DNA from: Micromonospora antibiotica
GTDB lineage: Bacteria > Actinomycetota > Actinomycetes > Mycobacteriales > Micromonosporaceae
Assembly: GCF_017599305.1 (NCBI RefSeq)
Contig: NZ_JAGFWR010000005.1
Coordinates: 124,001-188,000, forward strand
Reading direction: 5' to 3'
DNA length: 64,000 bases
Below are positions 1 through 8,404 of the stretch, in pieces. The first letter of the stretch is position 1. Each line of letters starts with the position of its first letter. The translations under genes were made by a program, and so were the position numbers. The notes beneath the pieces are model-generated. The model had not been told where the DNA came from, did no database searches, and worked only from the letters and a program-made list of their open reading frames with translations.

Positions 1-1026
1 GAGGTGCCGGCGGGTGCCTCGATCACCGCGGTCAGCGCGGGTGGGCTGGCCACCCGGCCGGGCGGGGCCACCGGCGGCGGGGAGGTCACCTGGCGGCTCG
101 TCGTGCCGGCCGGGTCGACCCGGACCCTGGACACCGCCCTGGCCGCCACCGCGCCGGGTCAGGCGCTGACCGCACCGGCCTGCGCGTACACCAGCGACGG
201 TGACCAGCCGTACGACTGCGCGACGGCCACCTGGCGCAGCGCAGCGGTCCCGGAGGCGGCGGTGCCCGCGACGCCGGCCTGGCGGCAACCGCCGATCCTG
301 CTCGGGGCGGCCGTGGTGGTGCTGGCGCTGCTGGCCGGCGGTTCGTGGTGGTGGCTGCGGGCCCGACGACGGGTGAGCGGTGTCGAGCCGACCGGCACCG
401 CGCCGGTAGCCGCGGGTCACCCCCCGTACGCCGGCGGGCCGGCGGCCCCGGGTGGCGGGACGGTGTACCCGCGCCCCGCCGCCCCGGGACAGCCCGCGCG
501 ACGACGTAACCCGTCGGTGTGGCTGGTGGTGGGGGTGGCCGCGACCGTGCTGGCCGGGGTGGTCTTCGCCGCCGCCTGGACGGCCACCCGGGAGGTCGCC
601 GCGATCGACACCACCAATCAGCCGACCGCCGGGGCCTGGACGGGCACCACCATGACCGGCGCGGTGGGGACACCCCTGCGGGAGAAGGCGTTCGAGTTCA
701 CCGTCTACCGGGTGGCCTGCGGCACCGCGAAGGTGGCGAGCCAGCAGTGCCAGGCCACGGTCGGGGTCCGCAACGTCACAGCGGAGCAGCAGAGCTGGCA
801 CGGTCAGCTCCAGCGGGCGTACCTGCCGGGGGGCACCTGGGTCAGCACCGACGAGGACGCCACCCGGCTGGCGAACCTGGGGCGGGACGTCTTCGCCCAA
901 CCCGTGTCGGCGGGCAGCCGGGTGGTGCTGCCGCTCGTCTTCACCGTGCACGGGATGCAGAAGCCGGAGCAGTTGGAGCTGCGCAGCGGGGTGTTCTCCG
1001 CCGGTGTCCGGGTGGACGTGCCCTGA
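1..1026 (+). CDS. Membrane protein with two transmembrane segments, 5' end cut off by the window
   Basis: The reading frame is open from the first base, so the true start lies outside the window. About 341 residues are visible. They comprise an extracellular-looking stretch, a transmembrane helix (about residues 96-117), a Pro/Gly-rich linker, a second helix (about 172-193) and a C-terminal domain of about 140 residues with two cysteines, ending in a beta-rich segment. This layout suggests both ends face outside and the linker lies in the cytoplasm. No catalytic motif was recognised and the family is unknown to me. The C-terminal domain resembles the immunoglobulin-like tails of secreted actinobacterial proteins, but that is only an impression. 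Confidence 0.7.
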   Translation, partial: EVPAGASITAVSAGGLATRPGGATGGGEVTWRLVVPAGSTRTLDTALAATAPGQALTAPACAYTSDGDQPYDCATATWRSAAVPEAAVPATPAWRQPPILLGAAVVVLALLAGGSWWWLRARRRVSGVEPTGTAPVAAGHPPYAGGPAAPGGGTVYPRPAAPGQPARRRNPSVWLVVGVAATVLAGVVFAAAWTATREVAAIDTTNQPTAGAWTGTTMTGAVGTPLREKAFEFTVYRVACGTAKVASQQCQATVGVRNVTAEQQSWHGQLQRAYLPGGTWVSTDEDATRLANLGRDVFAQPVSAGSRVVLPLVFTVHGMQKPEQLELRSGVFSAGVRVDVP

Positions 1027-1084
1027 CCCGGCGGGACACGCCGGACGGCAGCGACGTGCGCTGACCGGGGGCGGGCGGCGGTCG

Positions 1085-1090
1085 TACCCT
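1085..1090 (+). promoter_or_regulatory. Probable -10 box for a leaderless gene
   Basis: TACCCT lies exactly 7 nt before GTG 1098. This TAnnnT-N7-GTG spacing recurs in the window and fits transcription starting at the start codon. Confidence 0.45.
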
Positions 1091-1097
1091 GGTGGGT

Positions 1098-1982
1098 GTG
1101 ACCGCCGCCCTCGCACCCGCCGCCCTCGACGCGGCCGACTGGCGGGCCCGGCGGGCGGCCCACGAGGCGCGGGTGGCCGGCTGGCTGGACCCGCACCTGG
1201 CCCGGCGTCGCACCGGCGGCCGGCACCCGGTGGAGGACTTCCTGTTCACCTACTACTCGCACCGCCCGGCGCAGCTGCGCCGCTGGCATCCGGGCGCGGG
1301 GGTGCTGCTGCGCGATGCGGACCCGGCCGAGTTCGGCCGGGACTACCGCGCCGGCCCCGCCGGGGTCACCCTCGACACCGACGGGGTACGCGACCGCCGC
1401 GCCGACTCGATCGCCTGGATCAGGGGTCTGCTGGCCGCGACCGCCGGCCGGCCGGCGCACCTGGGCTGCTTCGGGATGCACGAGTGGGCGATGGTCTACC
1501 GGCAGACCCAGGAGGAGGTACGGCACAACGCCTGGCCGTTGCGGCTCAGCCCGGACGACACCGCCGCCGTGGTGCGCGAGCGGGGCGTGCGGTGCAGCCA
1601 CTTCGACGCGTTCCGGTTCTTCACCGCGCCGGCCCGGCCGCTGAACCTGCTCCAGCCCACCCGGGAGACCCAGCACGCGCTGGAGCAGCCGGGCTGCCTG
1701 CACGCCAACATGGATCTCTACAAGTGGGCGTACAAGCTTTCCCCGCTGGTCGCCTCGGAGCTGGTCGCGGACTGTTTCGCGCTGGCCCGGCAGATCCGGG
1801 CGCTGGACATGCGGGCCAGTCCCTACGACCTGGCGGCCCTCGGCTATCCCCCGGTCCGGGTGGAGACCCCCGAGGGTCGGGCCGAGTACGCGGCGGCGCA
1901 GCGGGGTTTCGCCGAGCGGGCCGCCGTGCTCCGCGCCCGACTGCTGGCCGCCCTGGACCTCGCCGGGGCTGTCCACAGCTGA
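1098..1982 (+). CDS. Conserved actinobacterial protein often labelled 3-methyladenine DNA glycosylase
   Basis: This 294-residue soluble protein has the signature HPVEDFLFTYYSHRPAQLRR near its N-terminus and conserved segments around FGMHEWAMVYR and HANMDLYKWAYK. I recognise it as a widespread actinobacterial family that databases often call 3-methyladenine DNA glycosylase. I see neither the helix-hairpin-helix of AlkA nor an AAG fold, so that name is doubtful. GTG 1098 is preferred over GTG 1092 because a TACCCT box sits 7 nt upstream, which suggests a leaderless transcript. The gene ends before a long hairpin shared with the convergent esterase gene. Confidence 0.75.
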   Translation: MTAALAPAALDAADWRARRAAHEARVAGWLDPHLARRRTGGRHPVEDFLFTYYSHRPAQLRRWHPGAGVLLRDADPAEFGRDYRAGPAGVTLDTDGVRDRRADSIAWIRGLLAATAGRPAHLGCFGMHEWAMVYRQTQEEVRHNAWPLRLSPDDTAAVVRERGVRCSHFDAFRFFTAPARPLNLLQPTRETQHALEQPGCLHANMDLYKWAYKLSPLVASELVADCFALARQIRALDMRASPYDLAALGYPPVRVETPEGRAEYAAAQRGFAERAAVLRARLLAALDLAGAVHS

Positions 1983-2041
1983 CCGTCCGACGCACGCCTC
2001 GACTGCCGGCTGCCCGCCCGTCTCCTGCGTGATCACGCTCG

Positions 2042-2091
2042 ATCCACGAAGTAGTGGCCTCCGTCGTCCGGGAGGCCACTACTTCGTGGAT
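2042..2091. repeat. Perfect 21-bp inverted repeat between convergent genes
   Basis: The arms 2042-2062 and 2071-2091 are exactly complementary, with an 8-nt loop (gtcgtccg). Weaker symmetry extends outward (GATC-rich flanks at 2031 and 2102). It lies between the 3' ends of two convergent genes and could terminate both. However it lacks a U-run, and its core (CACGAAGTAGTGGCC) is less GC-rich than the surroundings. A dispersed palindromic element is the alternative. Confidence 0.8.
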
Positions 2092-2135
2092 TCAGCACGA
2101 TCTTGCGGGTGTTCTTCGGCGAACGGGTGGACCGG

Positions 2136-3308
2136 TCAACTGGCGGTGCAGGTCGCCGTGGGGGCGGTGGCGGTGCCGGTGTGGGTGCCGAGGAACCCGA
2201 AGGTGGCCTCGGCTGCCGGGGCCAGCGCGCCGTTCCAGTTGACGTTGCGGGCGGTGACCGCGCTGCCGGTCTGGGTCAGCTCGGCGTTCCAGGTCTGGGT
2301 GATCTGTTGCCCGGCGGGCAGGGTGAAGGTGACCCGCCAGCCGGTGGTCCGCGCGGTGCCGGTGCTGCGCACGGTCACCTCACCCTGGTGCCCGCCCTGC
2401 CACTGGTTGGTGATCCGGTAGCTGGCGGTGCAGGCGATGCCCACCGGCGGCGAGGTGGTCGGCGGGTCCACCGTGGGTGACCCGGTGGGGCTGACCGTGG
2501 GGCTCGCCGTCGGGGTGGGCGAGGCCGTCGGGGTGGGCGGGGTGGTGGGGCTGACCGTCGGGGTGGGCGAGGCGGTCGGGGTGGTGCCGCCGAGGGCGGC
2601 CACCAGCGCCGGGTACCACCGGTCGGACATCTTCTGGTCGCCGGCCGCGTTGGGGTGCACCCCGTCGTAGGTGTCGGTGCTGGTGCTGAACCCGGTCCAC
2701 TGGTCGACCACCACGATCGGCGACGCGGCGGTGGTCTTCCCCGCCGCCCAGCCGTCGATCACGGCGTTCAGGGCCACCGCCCGCTGCCCGCACTCGGCGC
2801 AGCTCGACGGGGCCATCGGGATGATCTTGGCGACGATGATCCGCATCGCCGGGTTGCCGGCCCGCATCTGGTCCACCAGCTTGGAGTACGCGGCCAGGAT
2901 GGTGGCCGGTGCGATGTTGCTCCACACGTCGTTGGTGCCGAAGTGCATCAGCACGACGTCGGGGCGGGTGGCGGCGAGCCAGCCGGGCAGCAGGTTCTGG
3001 TTGGCGACGTTCGTCACCAGGTAACCGCCGTGGCCCTCGTTGTCCCCGTCGTACGGCTGGCCGCAGCCCTGCGGGCCGAGGGTGCCGACGAAGTCGACGT
3101 CGGTGTGACCGGTGGACTGGAGACGGTTCCAGAGGATGGACCGCCAGCAGCCGGGCGAGCCGGTGATCGAGTCGCCGAGCGGCATGACGCGGACCGGGGT
3201 GGCGGCGGCGGGCCGGGCCGCCGGGGTGGCGACCAGCCCGACGAGCAGGGTGAGGGGGACCGCCGTGAACGCGGCGAGCAGGGCGGAGAGGAACGGCCTT
3301 CGGAGCAT
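2136..3308 (-). CDS. Secreted SGNH/GDSL esterase with C-terminal CBM2
   Basis: This 390-residue secreted hydrolase probably deacetylates or de-esterifies plant polysaccharide. A signal peptide covers residues 1-36. The SGNH blocks are visible: GDSIT with nucleophile Ser47, a Gly-rich block near 93, GTND with Asn126, and DGVH with Asp215 and His218. A Thr/Pro/Ser-repeat linker (about 243-290) leads to a family 2 carbohydrate-binding module (about 291-388) with its conserved tryptophans. ATG 3308 follows an AGGAG and directly precedes the signal peptide, whereas longer starts would add a stretch with no signal-peptide character. The layout is typical of CE3-like secreted esterases of actinomycetes. 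Confidence 0.9.
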   Translation of the reverse strand: MLRRPFLSALLAAFTAVPLTLLVGLVATPAARPAAATPVRVMPLGDSITGSPGCWRSILWNRLQSTGHTDVDFVGTLGPQGCGQPYDGDNEGHGGYLVTNVANQNLLPGWLAATRPDVVLMHFGTNDVWSNIAPATILAAYSKLVDQMRAGNPAMRIIVAKIIPMAPSSCAECGQRAVALNAVIDGWAAGKTTAASPIVVVDQWTGFSTSTDTYDGVHPNAAGDQKMSDRWYPALVAALGGTTPTASPTPTVSPTTPPTPTASPTPTASPTVSPTGSPTVDPPTTSPPVGIACTASYRITNQWQGGHQGEVTVRSTGTARTTGWRVTFTLPAGQQITQTWNAELTQTGSAVTARNVNWNGALAPAAEATFGFLGTHTGTATAPTATCTAS

Positions 3309-3397
3309 GGTGAGGGGACTCCTGTCACGTGACGACGTGCGGTCGGTGACGGCCCGGTTTGCTCCCACGGACATCCCAGCAGACCGGGTGCCCCGAC

Positions 3398-3796
3398 TCA
3401 ACGCCCTCCCGCATCCTGGCGAAGCGCTTCGACGCGCAGCCGCTCCTCCAGCGCGGCCAGGGTGTCGACGAACCACAGCTGGCCACCCCGGTTGGCCTCG
3501 ACGACGAAGTCACGCAGCGCGGTGCTCCGTGTGACGTGCCCGGAGATGTCACCGACCACGGCCAGCCGCAGCCGGTAGTTGACGAACTTCTGCACCACCT
3601 CGCCCGCCACCCCGGTGCGCAGCGTGAAGAACTCGACGGCGAGCCGGCGTACCGGCAGCACCACCAGGTCGACCCCGTGGCCCAGGGCCGCGCCGATCAC
3701 GTCGGTGGCGTCGTCGCCGCCGCAGATCCTCGGCCCGTCGGCGGCGCCGGCGAGCGCGGTGGTGCCGGCGAGGGTGACCAGGGTGTCGGTGGACAT
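3398..3796 (-). CDS. DUF4180 domain protein
   Basis: This 132-residue protein matches the DUF4180 family. It has a central segment FFTLRTGVAGEVVQKFVNYR, then a hydrophobic strand and GDISGH, then LRDFVVEANRG. DUF4180 proteins are small, cytosolic and of unknown function. ATG 3796 was chosen because the open frame upstream runs into a 52-bp tandem repeat whose period is not a multiple of three, so that extension is not coding. It lies upstream of the esterase gene on the same strand but 90 bp away. Confidence 0.85.
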   Translation of the reverse strand: MSTDTLVTLAGTTALAGAADGPRICGGDDATDVIGAALGHGVDLVVLPVRRLAVEFFTLRTGVAGEVVQKFVNYRLRLAVVGDISGHVTRSTALRDFVVEANRGGQLWFVDTLAALEERLRVEALRQDAGGR

Positions 3797-3817
3797 GCCC
3801 GCCAGCCTAGGCAGCGC

Positions 3818-3965
3818 CGGGCCACACCGGCCCGGGTTTCGCCGTGCACGGCCGGCCCGGGTTCGCGCGAGGCCACACCGGCCGAGGATCTCGCGGTGCA
3901 CGGCCGGCCCGGGTTCGCGCAGGGCCGCGCCGACCACGGGTTGCGCGGTGCACGGCCGGTTCCGG
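3818..3965. repeat. 52-bp tandem repeat, about 2.7 copies
   Basis: The 12-mer GTGCACGGCCGG recurs at 3844, 3896 and 3948, a constant 52-bp step. The intervening sequence (CCCGGGTTCGCGC and GGCCACACCGGCC) is repeated with scattered changes. The repeat lies between the DUF4180 and arfB genes. The period of 52 is not a multiple of three, so it does not encode a repeat protein. Confidence 0.8.
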
Positions 3966-3974
3966 TGGGGCGGC

Positions 3975-4400
3975 TCAGTCGCCGTCGGCGCGGCGGTCCC
4001 GCTTGCGCTGCGACTGGCGTTTCTTGTCGGCGAGACGGCGTTCCTTGGCGCCCCGCGAGGGCCGGGTCGGACGGCGGGGCGGCGGAGGTGGGGCGACGGC
4101 CTCGCGCAGCAGCGCGACCAGCCGTTCCCGGGCCGCCTCCCGGTTGGCCAGTTGCGCCCGGTGCTCGCTCGCGGCGATGGTGAGCACCCCGTCGACCAGC
4201 CGGCCGGCGAGCCGCTCCAGCGCCCGTTCCCGCAGCACCGGGGGCAGGCTGGTGGTGCCGGCCAGGTCGAAGCTCAGCTCGACCCGGGAGTCGGTGGTGT
4301 TGACGCCCTGCCCGCCGGGCCCGGACGAGCGGGAGAACCGTTCCCGCAGCTCGGCGGCGGGCACGGTCCACCGATCGGTCACCCGCAGTCCGTCGTCCAC
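3975..4400 (-). CDS. arfB: Alternative ribosome-rescue peptidyl-tRNA hydrolase ArfB
   Basis: This 141-residue protein has the class I release-factor GGQ motif in SSGPGGQGVNTTDSR near residue 30, followed by a long, highly basic C-terminal tail (KERRLADKKRQSQRKRDRR). Both are hallmarks of ArfB (YaeJ). ArfB hydrolyses peptidyl-tRNA on ribosomes stalled without a stop codon and inserts its tail into the empty mRNA channel. It lacks the codon-recognition domains of RF1 and RF2, as expected. The start is GTG 4400, with no ATG nearby. Confidence 0.92.
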   Translation of the reverse strand: MDDGLRVTDRWTVPAAELRERFSRSSGPGGQGVNTTDSRVELSFDLAGTTSLPPVLRERALERLAGRLVDGVLTIAASEHRAQLANREAARERLVALLREAVAPPPPPRRPTRPSRGAKERRLADKKRQSQRKRDRRADGD

Positions 4401-4479
4401 CCCGCGAGGCTAACGCCCCCGCCCGACGCCGTGCGGCGCGGTCACCGGGGGCGCGGTCCGCCGGACCCGCACGGGAGGC

Positions 4480-5343
4480 TCAGCCGCCCTTGCCGATGAT
4501 CGTGTCGGCGGTCTGCTGCACCTGGTCGATGGGGATGGCGAAGCCGATGCCGATCGAGCCGCTGCCGTCGATGGTGGCGATCGCCGTGTTCACCCCGACC
4601 ACCTCGCCCCGGGCGTTGACCAACGGGCCACCGGAGTTGCCCGGGTTGATCGACGCGTCGGTCTGCACCGCGCTGCGCCGGTTGGTGCCCAGCCGTACCT
4701 GCCGGTTGAGGGCGCTGACGATCCCGGCGGTCACCGTGCCGGCCAGGCCGAGCGGCGACCCGACCGCGAGCACCGGCTCACCGACGCGGGTGGACCGGGG
4801 CTTGGCCAGGGGCAACGGGGCCAAGCCGGCGGCCGACGGCACCTTCAGCACCGCCAGGTCGCTGCCGGGTTCCCGGCCGACCACCTCTGCGGCGTACCGG
4901 CGGCCGTCGGGCATCTCCACGGTCACCGCACCACCACCCCCCTTGGCCAGGATGTGGTCGTTGGTGACGATGTGCTGCTCGTTGTCGATGGCGAAGCCGG
5001 AACCGGTCGCCGACTGCCCGGTGGCACCCCCGCCGACCAGCACGGACACCACCCCGGGGACGGTCTTCTGGGCGGCGGAGACCAGTTCCGCCGGCACCGG
5101 GGCGGCGGAGGCCGCCGTCGGGCCCGCCCCGCCCTGGCCGGCCACCCAACCGCCGGCCGCCGCCCCGGAGACGGTGGACAGGGCGACCACCGCCACGGCG
5201 GTCCACAACCGGCCACGCCAGCGCCGCCGGGACGGGTCCTCCCCCGGATCCGGTACGTCCCACCGGTGCCGGCCGTCCGGCCCCAGGTCGGGTGAGAGGA
5301 ACCAGGGACCCCGGGGTTCCCCCAGACCGGTCTGTACTGCCAT
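4480..5343 (-). CDS. Membrane-anchored S1C trypsin-like serine protease without PDZ domain
   Basis: This 287-residue HtrA/DegP-type protease has a cytoplasmic N-terminus of about 45 residues, a transmembrane anchor (47-68) and an extracytoplasmic protease domain. The catalytic triad is visible as His130 (VTNDHI), Asp162 (SDLAVLKV) and Ser237 (GNSGGPL). The chain ends soon after the protease core, so the usual C-terminal PDZ domain is missing. That suggests a short, regulator-free form. ATG 5343 is used because AGGAG lies 8 nt upstream, and the upstream GTG overlaps that site. It follows the moxR-DUF58-VWA operon by 57 bp and may be co-transcribed. Confidence 0.88.
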   Translation of the reverse strand: MAVQTGLGEPRGPWFLSPDLGPDGRHRWDVPDPGEDPSRRRWRGRLWTAVAVVALSTVSGAAAGGWVAGQGGAGPTAASAAPVPAELVSAAQKTVPGVVSVLVGGGATGQSATGSGFAIDNEQHIVTNDHILAKGGGGAVTVEMPDGRRYAAEVVGREPGSDLAVLKVPSAAGLAPLPLAKPRSTRVGEPVLAVGSPLGLAGTVTAGIVSALNRQVRLGTNRRSAVQTDASINPGNSGGPLVNARGEVVGVNTAIATIDGSGSIGIGFAIPIDQVQQTADTIIGKGG

Positions 5344-5400
5344 ACGTCCGCTCCTCACTGTTGTGACGGATCAGGGGCAGGTGGGCCCGCGTCGTCCCCC

Positions 5401-6360
5401 TCAGGGCAGGCGGGAGAACCAGCGCATCGACCCGGCCGCCGCCCCCATGGCGAAGACCAGCCCGAGCCCGATGAACCGGGCGGAGATGTCCTGACGTTCC
5501 TTGCGGTAGCCGACGGACGAGCCGATGTCCTCGTAGACGTCGCGCAGTTCGGCGCTGCTGCCCGCCTCGTGGAACCCGCCCCCGGTCTGGTCGGCGACCT
5601 CCCGCAGGGTCTGCCCGTCGACCGGCACCTGGATCGGGCGGCCACCCCGGTCGACGAACCCGCCCGGGGTGCCGAACGAGATGGTGTGCACCGGCACCTT
5701 CGCCTCGACGGCCGCCGAGGCCGCCTCCATCGGGTCCGCGCCGGAGGTGTTCGCCCCGTCGGAGAGCAGGATGACCCGGGCCGGCGGCGGTTGCTTGGCC
5801 GCCTTGTCGTCGAGGCTCTTGACCGCGCCGAGACAGGCGCTGATCGCCTCGCCGATGGCGGTGCCCTGCACCCCGGTGATCCCCTCGGCGAGCCGGTCGA
5901 TCCCGTCGTGCAGGGCGCCCCGGTCGGTGCTCGGCGGCACCAGCACCGCCGCGCTGCCGGCGAAGGCGACAAGTCCCACGTTGAACTCGTCGGGCAGCCC
6001 GTCGACGAAGGTCCGGGCGGCCTCCTTGGCGGCGGTCAACCGGTCCGGTTCGACGTCGGTGGCGAGCATCGACGTGGACACGTCCACGGCGACCATCACG
6101 GTGGCCCGCTCGCGGGGCACCCGTACCTCGGCGGTGGGCCGGGCGAAGCCGACCACCAGCAGCGCCAGCATGGCCAGGAACAGCCCGGCGGGCACGTGCC
6201 GTCGCCAGGCGGGCCGCTGCGGGGCGACCCGGTCGAGCAGTCGCAGGTTGGTGAAGCGGACGGCGTACCGGCTGCGTCGGCGCTGCGCCAACAGGTAGCC
6301 GGCGGCCAGCGCGACCACCCCCAGCAGCAGCAGGAGCCGGACGGGTGACTGCCAGTTCAC
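5401..6360 (-). CDS. BatA-like VWA-domain membrane protein
   Basis: This 319-residue protein has two N-terminal helices (about 5-24 and 56-74), a von Willebrand factor A domain with an intact metal-binding DxSxS motif (Asp93, Ser95, Ser97) and a C-terminal helix near 293-312. This is the usual layout of Bat/aerotolerance-type VWA proteins, which pair with MoxR ATPases and DUF58 proteins. The GTG start overlaps the DUF58 stop codon in a GTGA, so translation is probably coupled. Confidence 0.88.
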   Translation of the reverse strand: MNWQSPVRLLLLLGVVALAAGYLLAQRRRSRYAVRFTNLRLLDRVAPQRPAWRRHVPAGLFLAMLALLVVGFARPTAEVRVPRERATVMVAVDVSTSMLATDVEPDRLTAAKEAARTFVDGLPDEFNVGLVAFAGSAAVLVPPSTDRGALHDGIDRLAEGITGVQGTAIGEAISACLGAVKSLDDKAAKQPPPARVILLSDGANTSGADPMEAASAAVEAKVPVHTISFGTPGGFVDRGGRPIQVPVDGQTLREVADQTGGGFHEAGSSAELRDVYEDIGSSVGYRKERQDISARFIGLGLVFAMGAAAGSMRWFSRLP

Positions 6361-7358
6361 GCGAGACCTCCCCGGGAGGCGGCGGGCGCGGCCGCCAGCC
6401 GACGCTGGGTGTGCACGTGCCGCACGATGTCGGCGGTCCAGTCCCGGTCGGTGCGCAACGCCAGGTGACCGGCTCCGCTGCGGCGCAGTGCGCGGGCCAC
6501 CTGGGCGCGTTGCGCGGTGGCGGCGTCGGCGTACCGGCGGCGTAGCCCCGGGTCACCGGTCCACACCTCGCGCCGCCGGCCGGTCTCCGGGTCGACCAGG
6601 GTGATCAGGCCGACGTCGGGCAGTTCCAGTTCGCGCGGGTCGGTCACCTCGACCGCGAGCACCTGGTGCCGGGCGGCGAGCCGGCGCAGCGCCGGTTCCC
6701 AGGGTGCCGGGGTGTCGTGGTCGTCGGGGAGCCCGTCGAGGAAGTCGGAGACCACCACCACCAGCCCCCGCCGTACGGCGGTCCGTTGCACCGCCGCGAG
6801 GGCCGCGGCCAGGTCGGGGCCGACCGGCGGGGTGGCCGGTGGCTCGGCGTCCGCCCGGGGGGCGTGCAGCAGCGCACGGAGCAGGCTCAGCAGGTGGGTA
6901 CGCCCACTGCGGGCGGGGAACCGGCGCAGCCCGTCGGTGCCGAGCACCTGTGCGCCGAGCCGGTTGCCGGTGCCGGCGGTGAGGAACCCGATTGCGGCGA
7001 CGGCCGCCACGGAGAGTTCCCGTTTGTCCAGCTCGGCGGTGCCGTACTCCATGCTGGGGCTGGCGTCGACCAGCAGCCAGGTGGTCAACTCCCGGTCGGC
7101 GTCGACCTCGCGGACGTGCGGGACGGTGGTGCGGGCGGTGACCGCCCAGTCGATCCGGCGTACCTCGTCCTCGCCGGGGCGGTACTCGCGGCTGCCGGCG
7201 AGTTCGCTGCCGGGGCCGGGCAGCAGGCCACGCAGCTGGCCCTGGAGCAGCCCGTCCAGCCGGCGGGTGACGGTCAGTTCGAGGCGGCGCAGCCGCTGTT
7301 CGGGGGCGAGGTCGGCCAGGGTCGGGCCGGCGGGTGCCGGGGCGGTCCGGGGTCTCAC
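6357..7358 (-). CDS. DUF58 domain protein
   Basis: This 333-residue cytosolic protein carries the DUF58 signature (GSREYRPGEDEVRRIDW, about 55-71) and a VWA-like segment with DASPS (98-102). DUF58 proteins are regular partners of MoxR ATPases and are thought to be their clients or adaptors. The GTG start at 7358 overlaps the moxR stop by 4 bp. A longer open frame extends upstream, but it lies antiparallel to moxR sequence and is not coding. Confidence 0.87.
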   Translation of the reverse strand: MRPRTAPAPAGPTLADLAPEQRLRRLELTVTRRLDGLLQGQLRGLLPGPGSELAGSREYRPGEDEVRRIDWAVTARTTVPHVREVDADRELTTWLLVDASPSMEYGTAELDKRELSVAAVAAIGFLTAGTGNRLGAQVLGTDGLRRFPARSGRTHLLSLLRALLHAPRADAEPPATPPVGPDLAAALAAVQRTAVRRGLVVVVSDFLDGLPDDHDTPAPWEPALRRLAARHQVLAVEVTDPRELELPDVGLITLVDPETGRRREVWTGDPGLRRRYADAATAQRAQVARALRRSGAGHLALRTDRDWTADIVRHVHTQRRLAAAPAASRGGLA

Positions 7359-8404
7359 GCCGCCGCCAGGTCGGGCGTGTACTCGGGGTGGCCGGTGGCG
7401 AGCACCGGCGGCGGCACCGCCTGGACCAGCCGGTGCACCACCGCCTCGGCGCTGACCCCGTCGGCGACCGCGTCGAAGGAGAGCACCAGCCGGTGGGCGA
7501 GCACGTCGACGGCGAGTTCGCGGACGTCCTCGGGGAGCACGTACTCGCGGCCCCGCAGCAGCGCCTGGGCGCGGGCGGCGGCGACCAGGCCGAGGGTGGC
7601 CCGGGGGCTCGCCCCGTACGCCAGCAGCGGGGCGATCTCCGGCAGCCCGAAGCGGGCCGGGTCGCGGGTGGCCAGGATCAGCCGGACCACGTACTCGGCG
7701 AGCGCGTGGTGCACGAAGACGTGGGCGGCCCGGCGCTGGTAGTCGCGCAACCGGACCGGGTCGAGCACCCGACGGGGGCGGGGCCGGTCGCTGCTCATCC
7801 GGTAGAGGATGGCCAGCTCGTCGGCGTCGCCCGGGTAGTCGACGACGATCTTCATGAGGAAGCGGTCGCGTTGTGCCTCGGGGAGCTGGTAGACCCCCTC
7901 GGACTCGATCGGGTTCTGGGTGGCCAGCACCAGGAACGGCTCCGGCACCGGCCAGCTCCGGCCGCCGATGGTGACCTGCCGTTCGGCCATCGCCTCCAGC
8001 AGCGCGGACTGCACCTTGGCCGGGGCCCGGTTGATCTCGTCGGCGAGCACCAGGTTGGCCATGATCGGGCCCAGCTCGACGTCGAACTTCTCGGTCGAGG
8101 CGCGGTAGATCCGGGTGCCGACGATGTCGGAGGGGACCAGGTCGGGGGTGAACTGGATGCGGGTGAAGGTGCCGCCGACGACGGTGGCGAGGGTCTGCGC
8201 GGCCAGCGTCTTCGCCACCCCGGGCACCCCTTCCAGGAGGCAGTGCCCGTCGGCGATCAGCGCGGTGAGCAGTCGTTCGACGAGCCGGTCCTGCCCGACG
8301 ATCACGCGTCTGACCTCGAAGAGGGTCTGTTCCAACTCGGCGCCTGCCGCATCGGCTTCGACCGGGCTGGGCAGGCTGGCCAGGGTGTCCGAGATGTCCG
8401 TCAC
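7355..8404 (-). CDS. MoxR-family AAA+ ATPase
   Basis: This 349-residue ATPase has Walker A (GVPGVAKT, 59-66), Walker B (LVLADEI, Asp122-Glu123), the sensor segment TQNPIESEG, and the arginine-finger region EAQRDRF. MoxR ATPases act as chaperones that mature metal-dependent or VWA-containing complexes, which matches the DUF58 and VWA genes that follow in 4-bp overlaps. The start is GTG 8404 with a modest GGGAAG 8 nt upstream. Confidence 0.93.
   Translation of the reverse strand: MTDISDTLASLPSPVEADAAGAELEQTLFEVRRVIVGQDRLVERLLTALIADGHCLLEGVPGVAKTLAAQTLATVVGGTFTRIQFTPDLVPSDIVGTRIYRASTEKFDVELGPIMANLVLADEINRAPAKVQSALLEAMAERQVTIGGRSWPVPEPFLVLATQNPIESEGVYQLPEAQRDRFLMKIVVDYPGDADELAILYRMSSDRPRPRRVLDPVRLRDYQRRAAHVFVHHALAEYVVRLILATRDPARFGLPEIAPLLAYGASPRATLGLVAAARAQALLRGREYVLPEDVRELAVDVLAHRLVLSFDAVADGVSAEAVVHRLVQAVPPPVLATGHPEYTPDLAAA

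Noticed and set aside
804-2036. Long minus-strand open frame opposite the gene at 1098
   Set aside because: It is a shadow of a high-GC gene: Arg/Gly/Pro-rich, no family resemblance, and the plus-strand protein has clear conserved motifs.
3797-3937. Longer start for the DUF4180 protein
   Set aside because: The extra residues are translated from a 52-bp tandem repeat in a non-multiple of three, so they cannot be a conserved protein segment.
3818-3965. CRISPR array
   Set aside because: The repeat is 52 bp with no distinct unique spacers and about three copies, and there are no cas genes.
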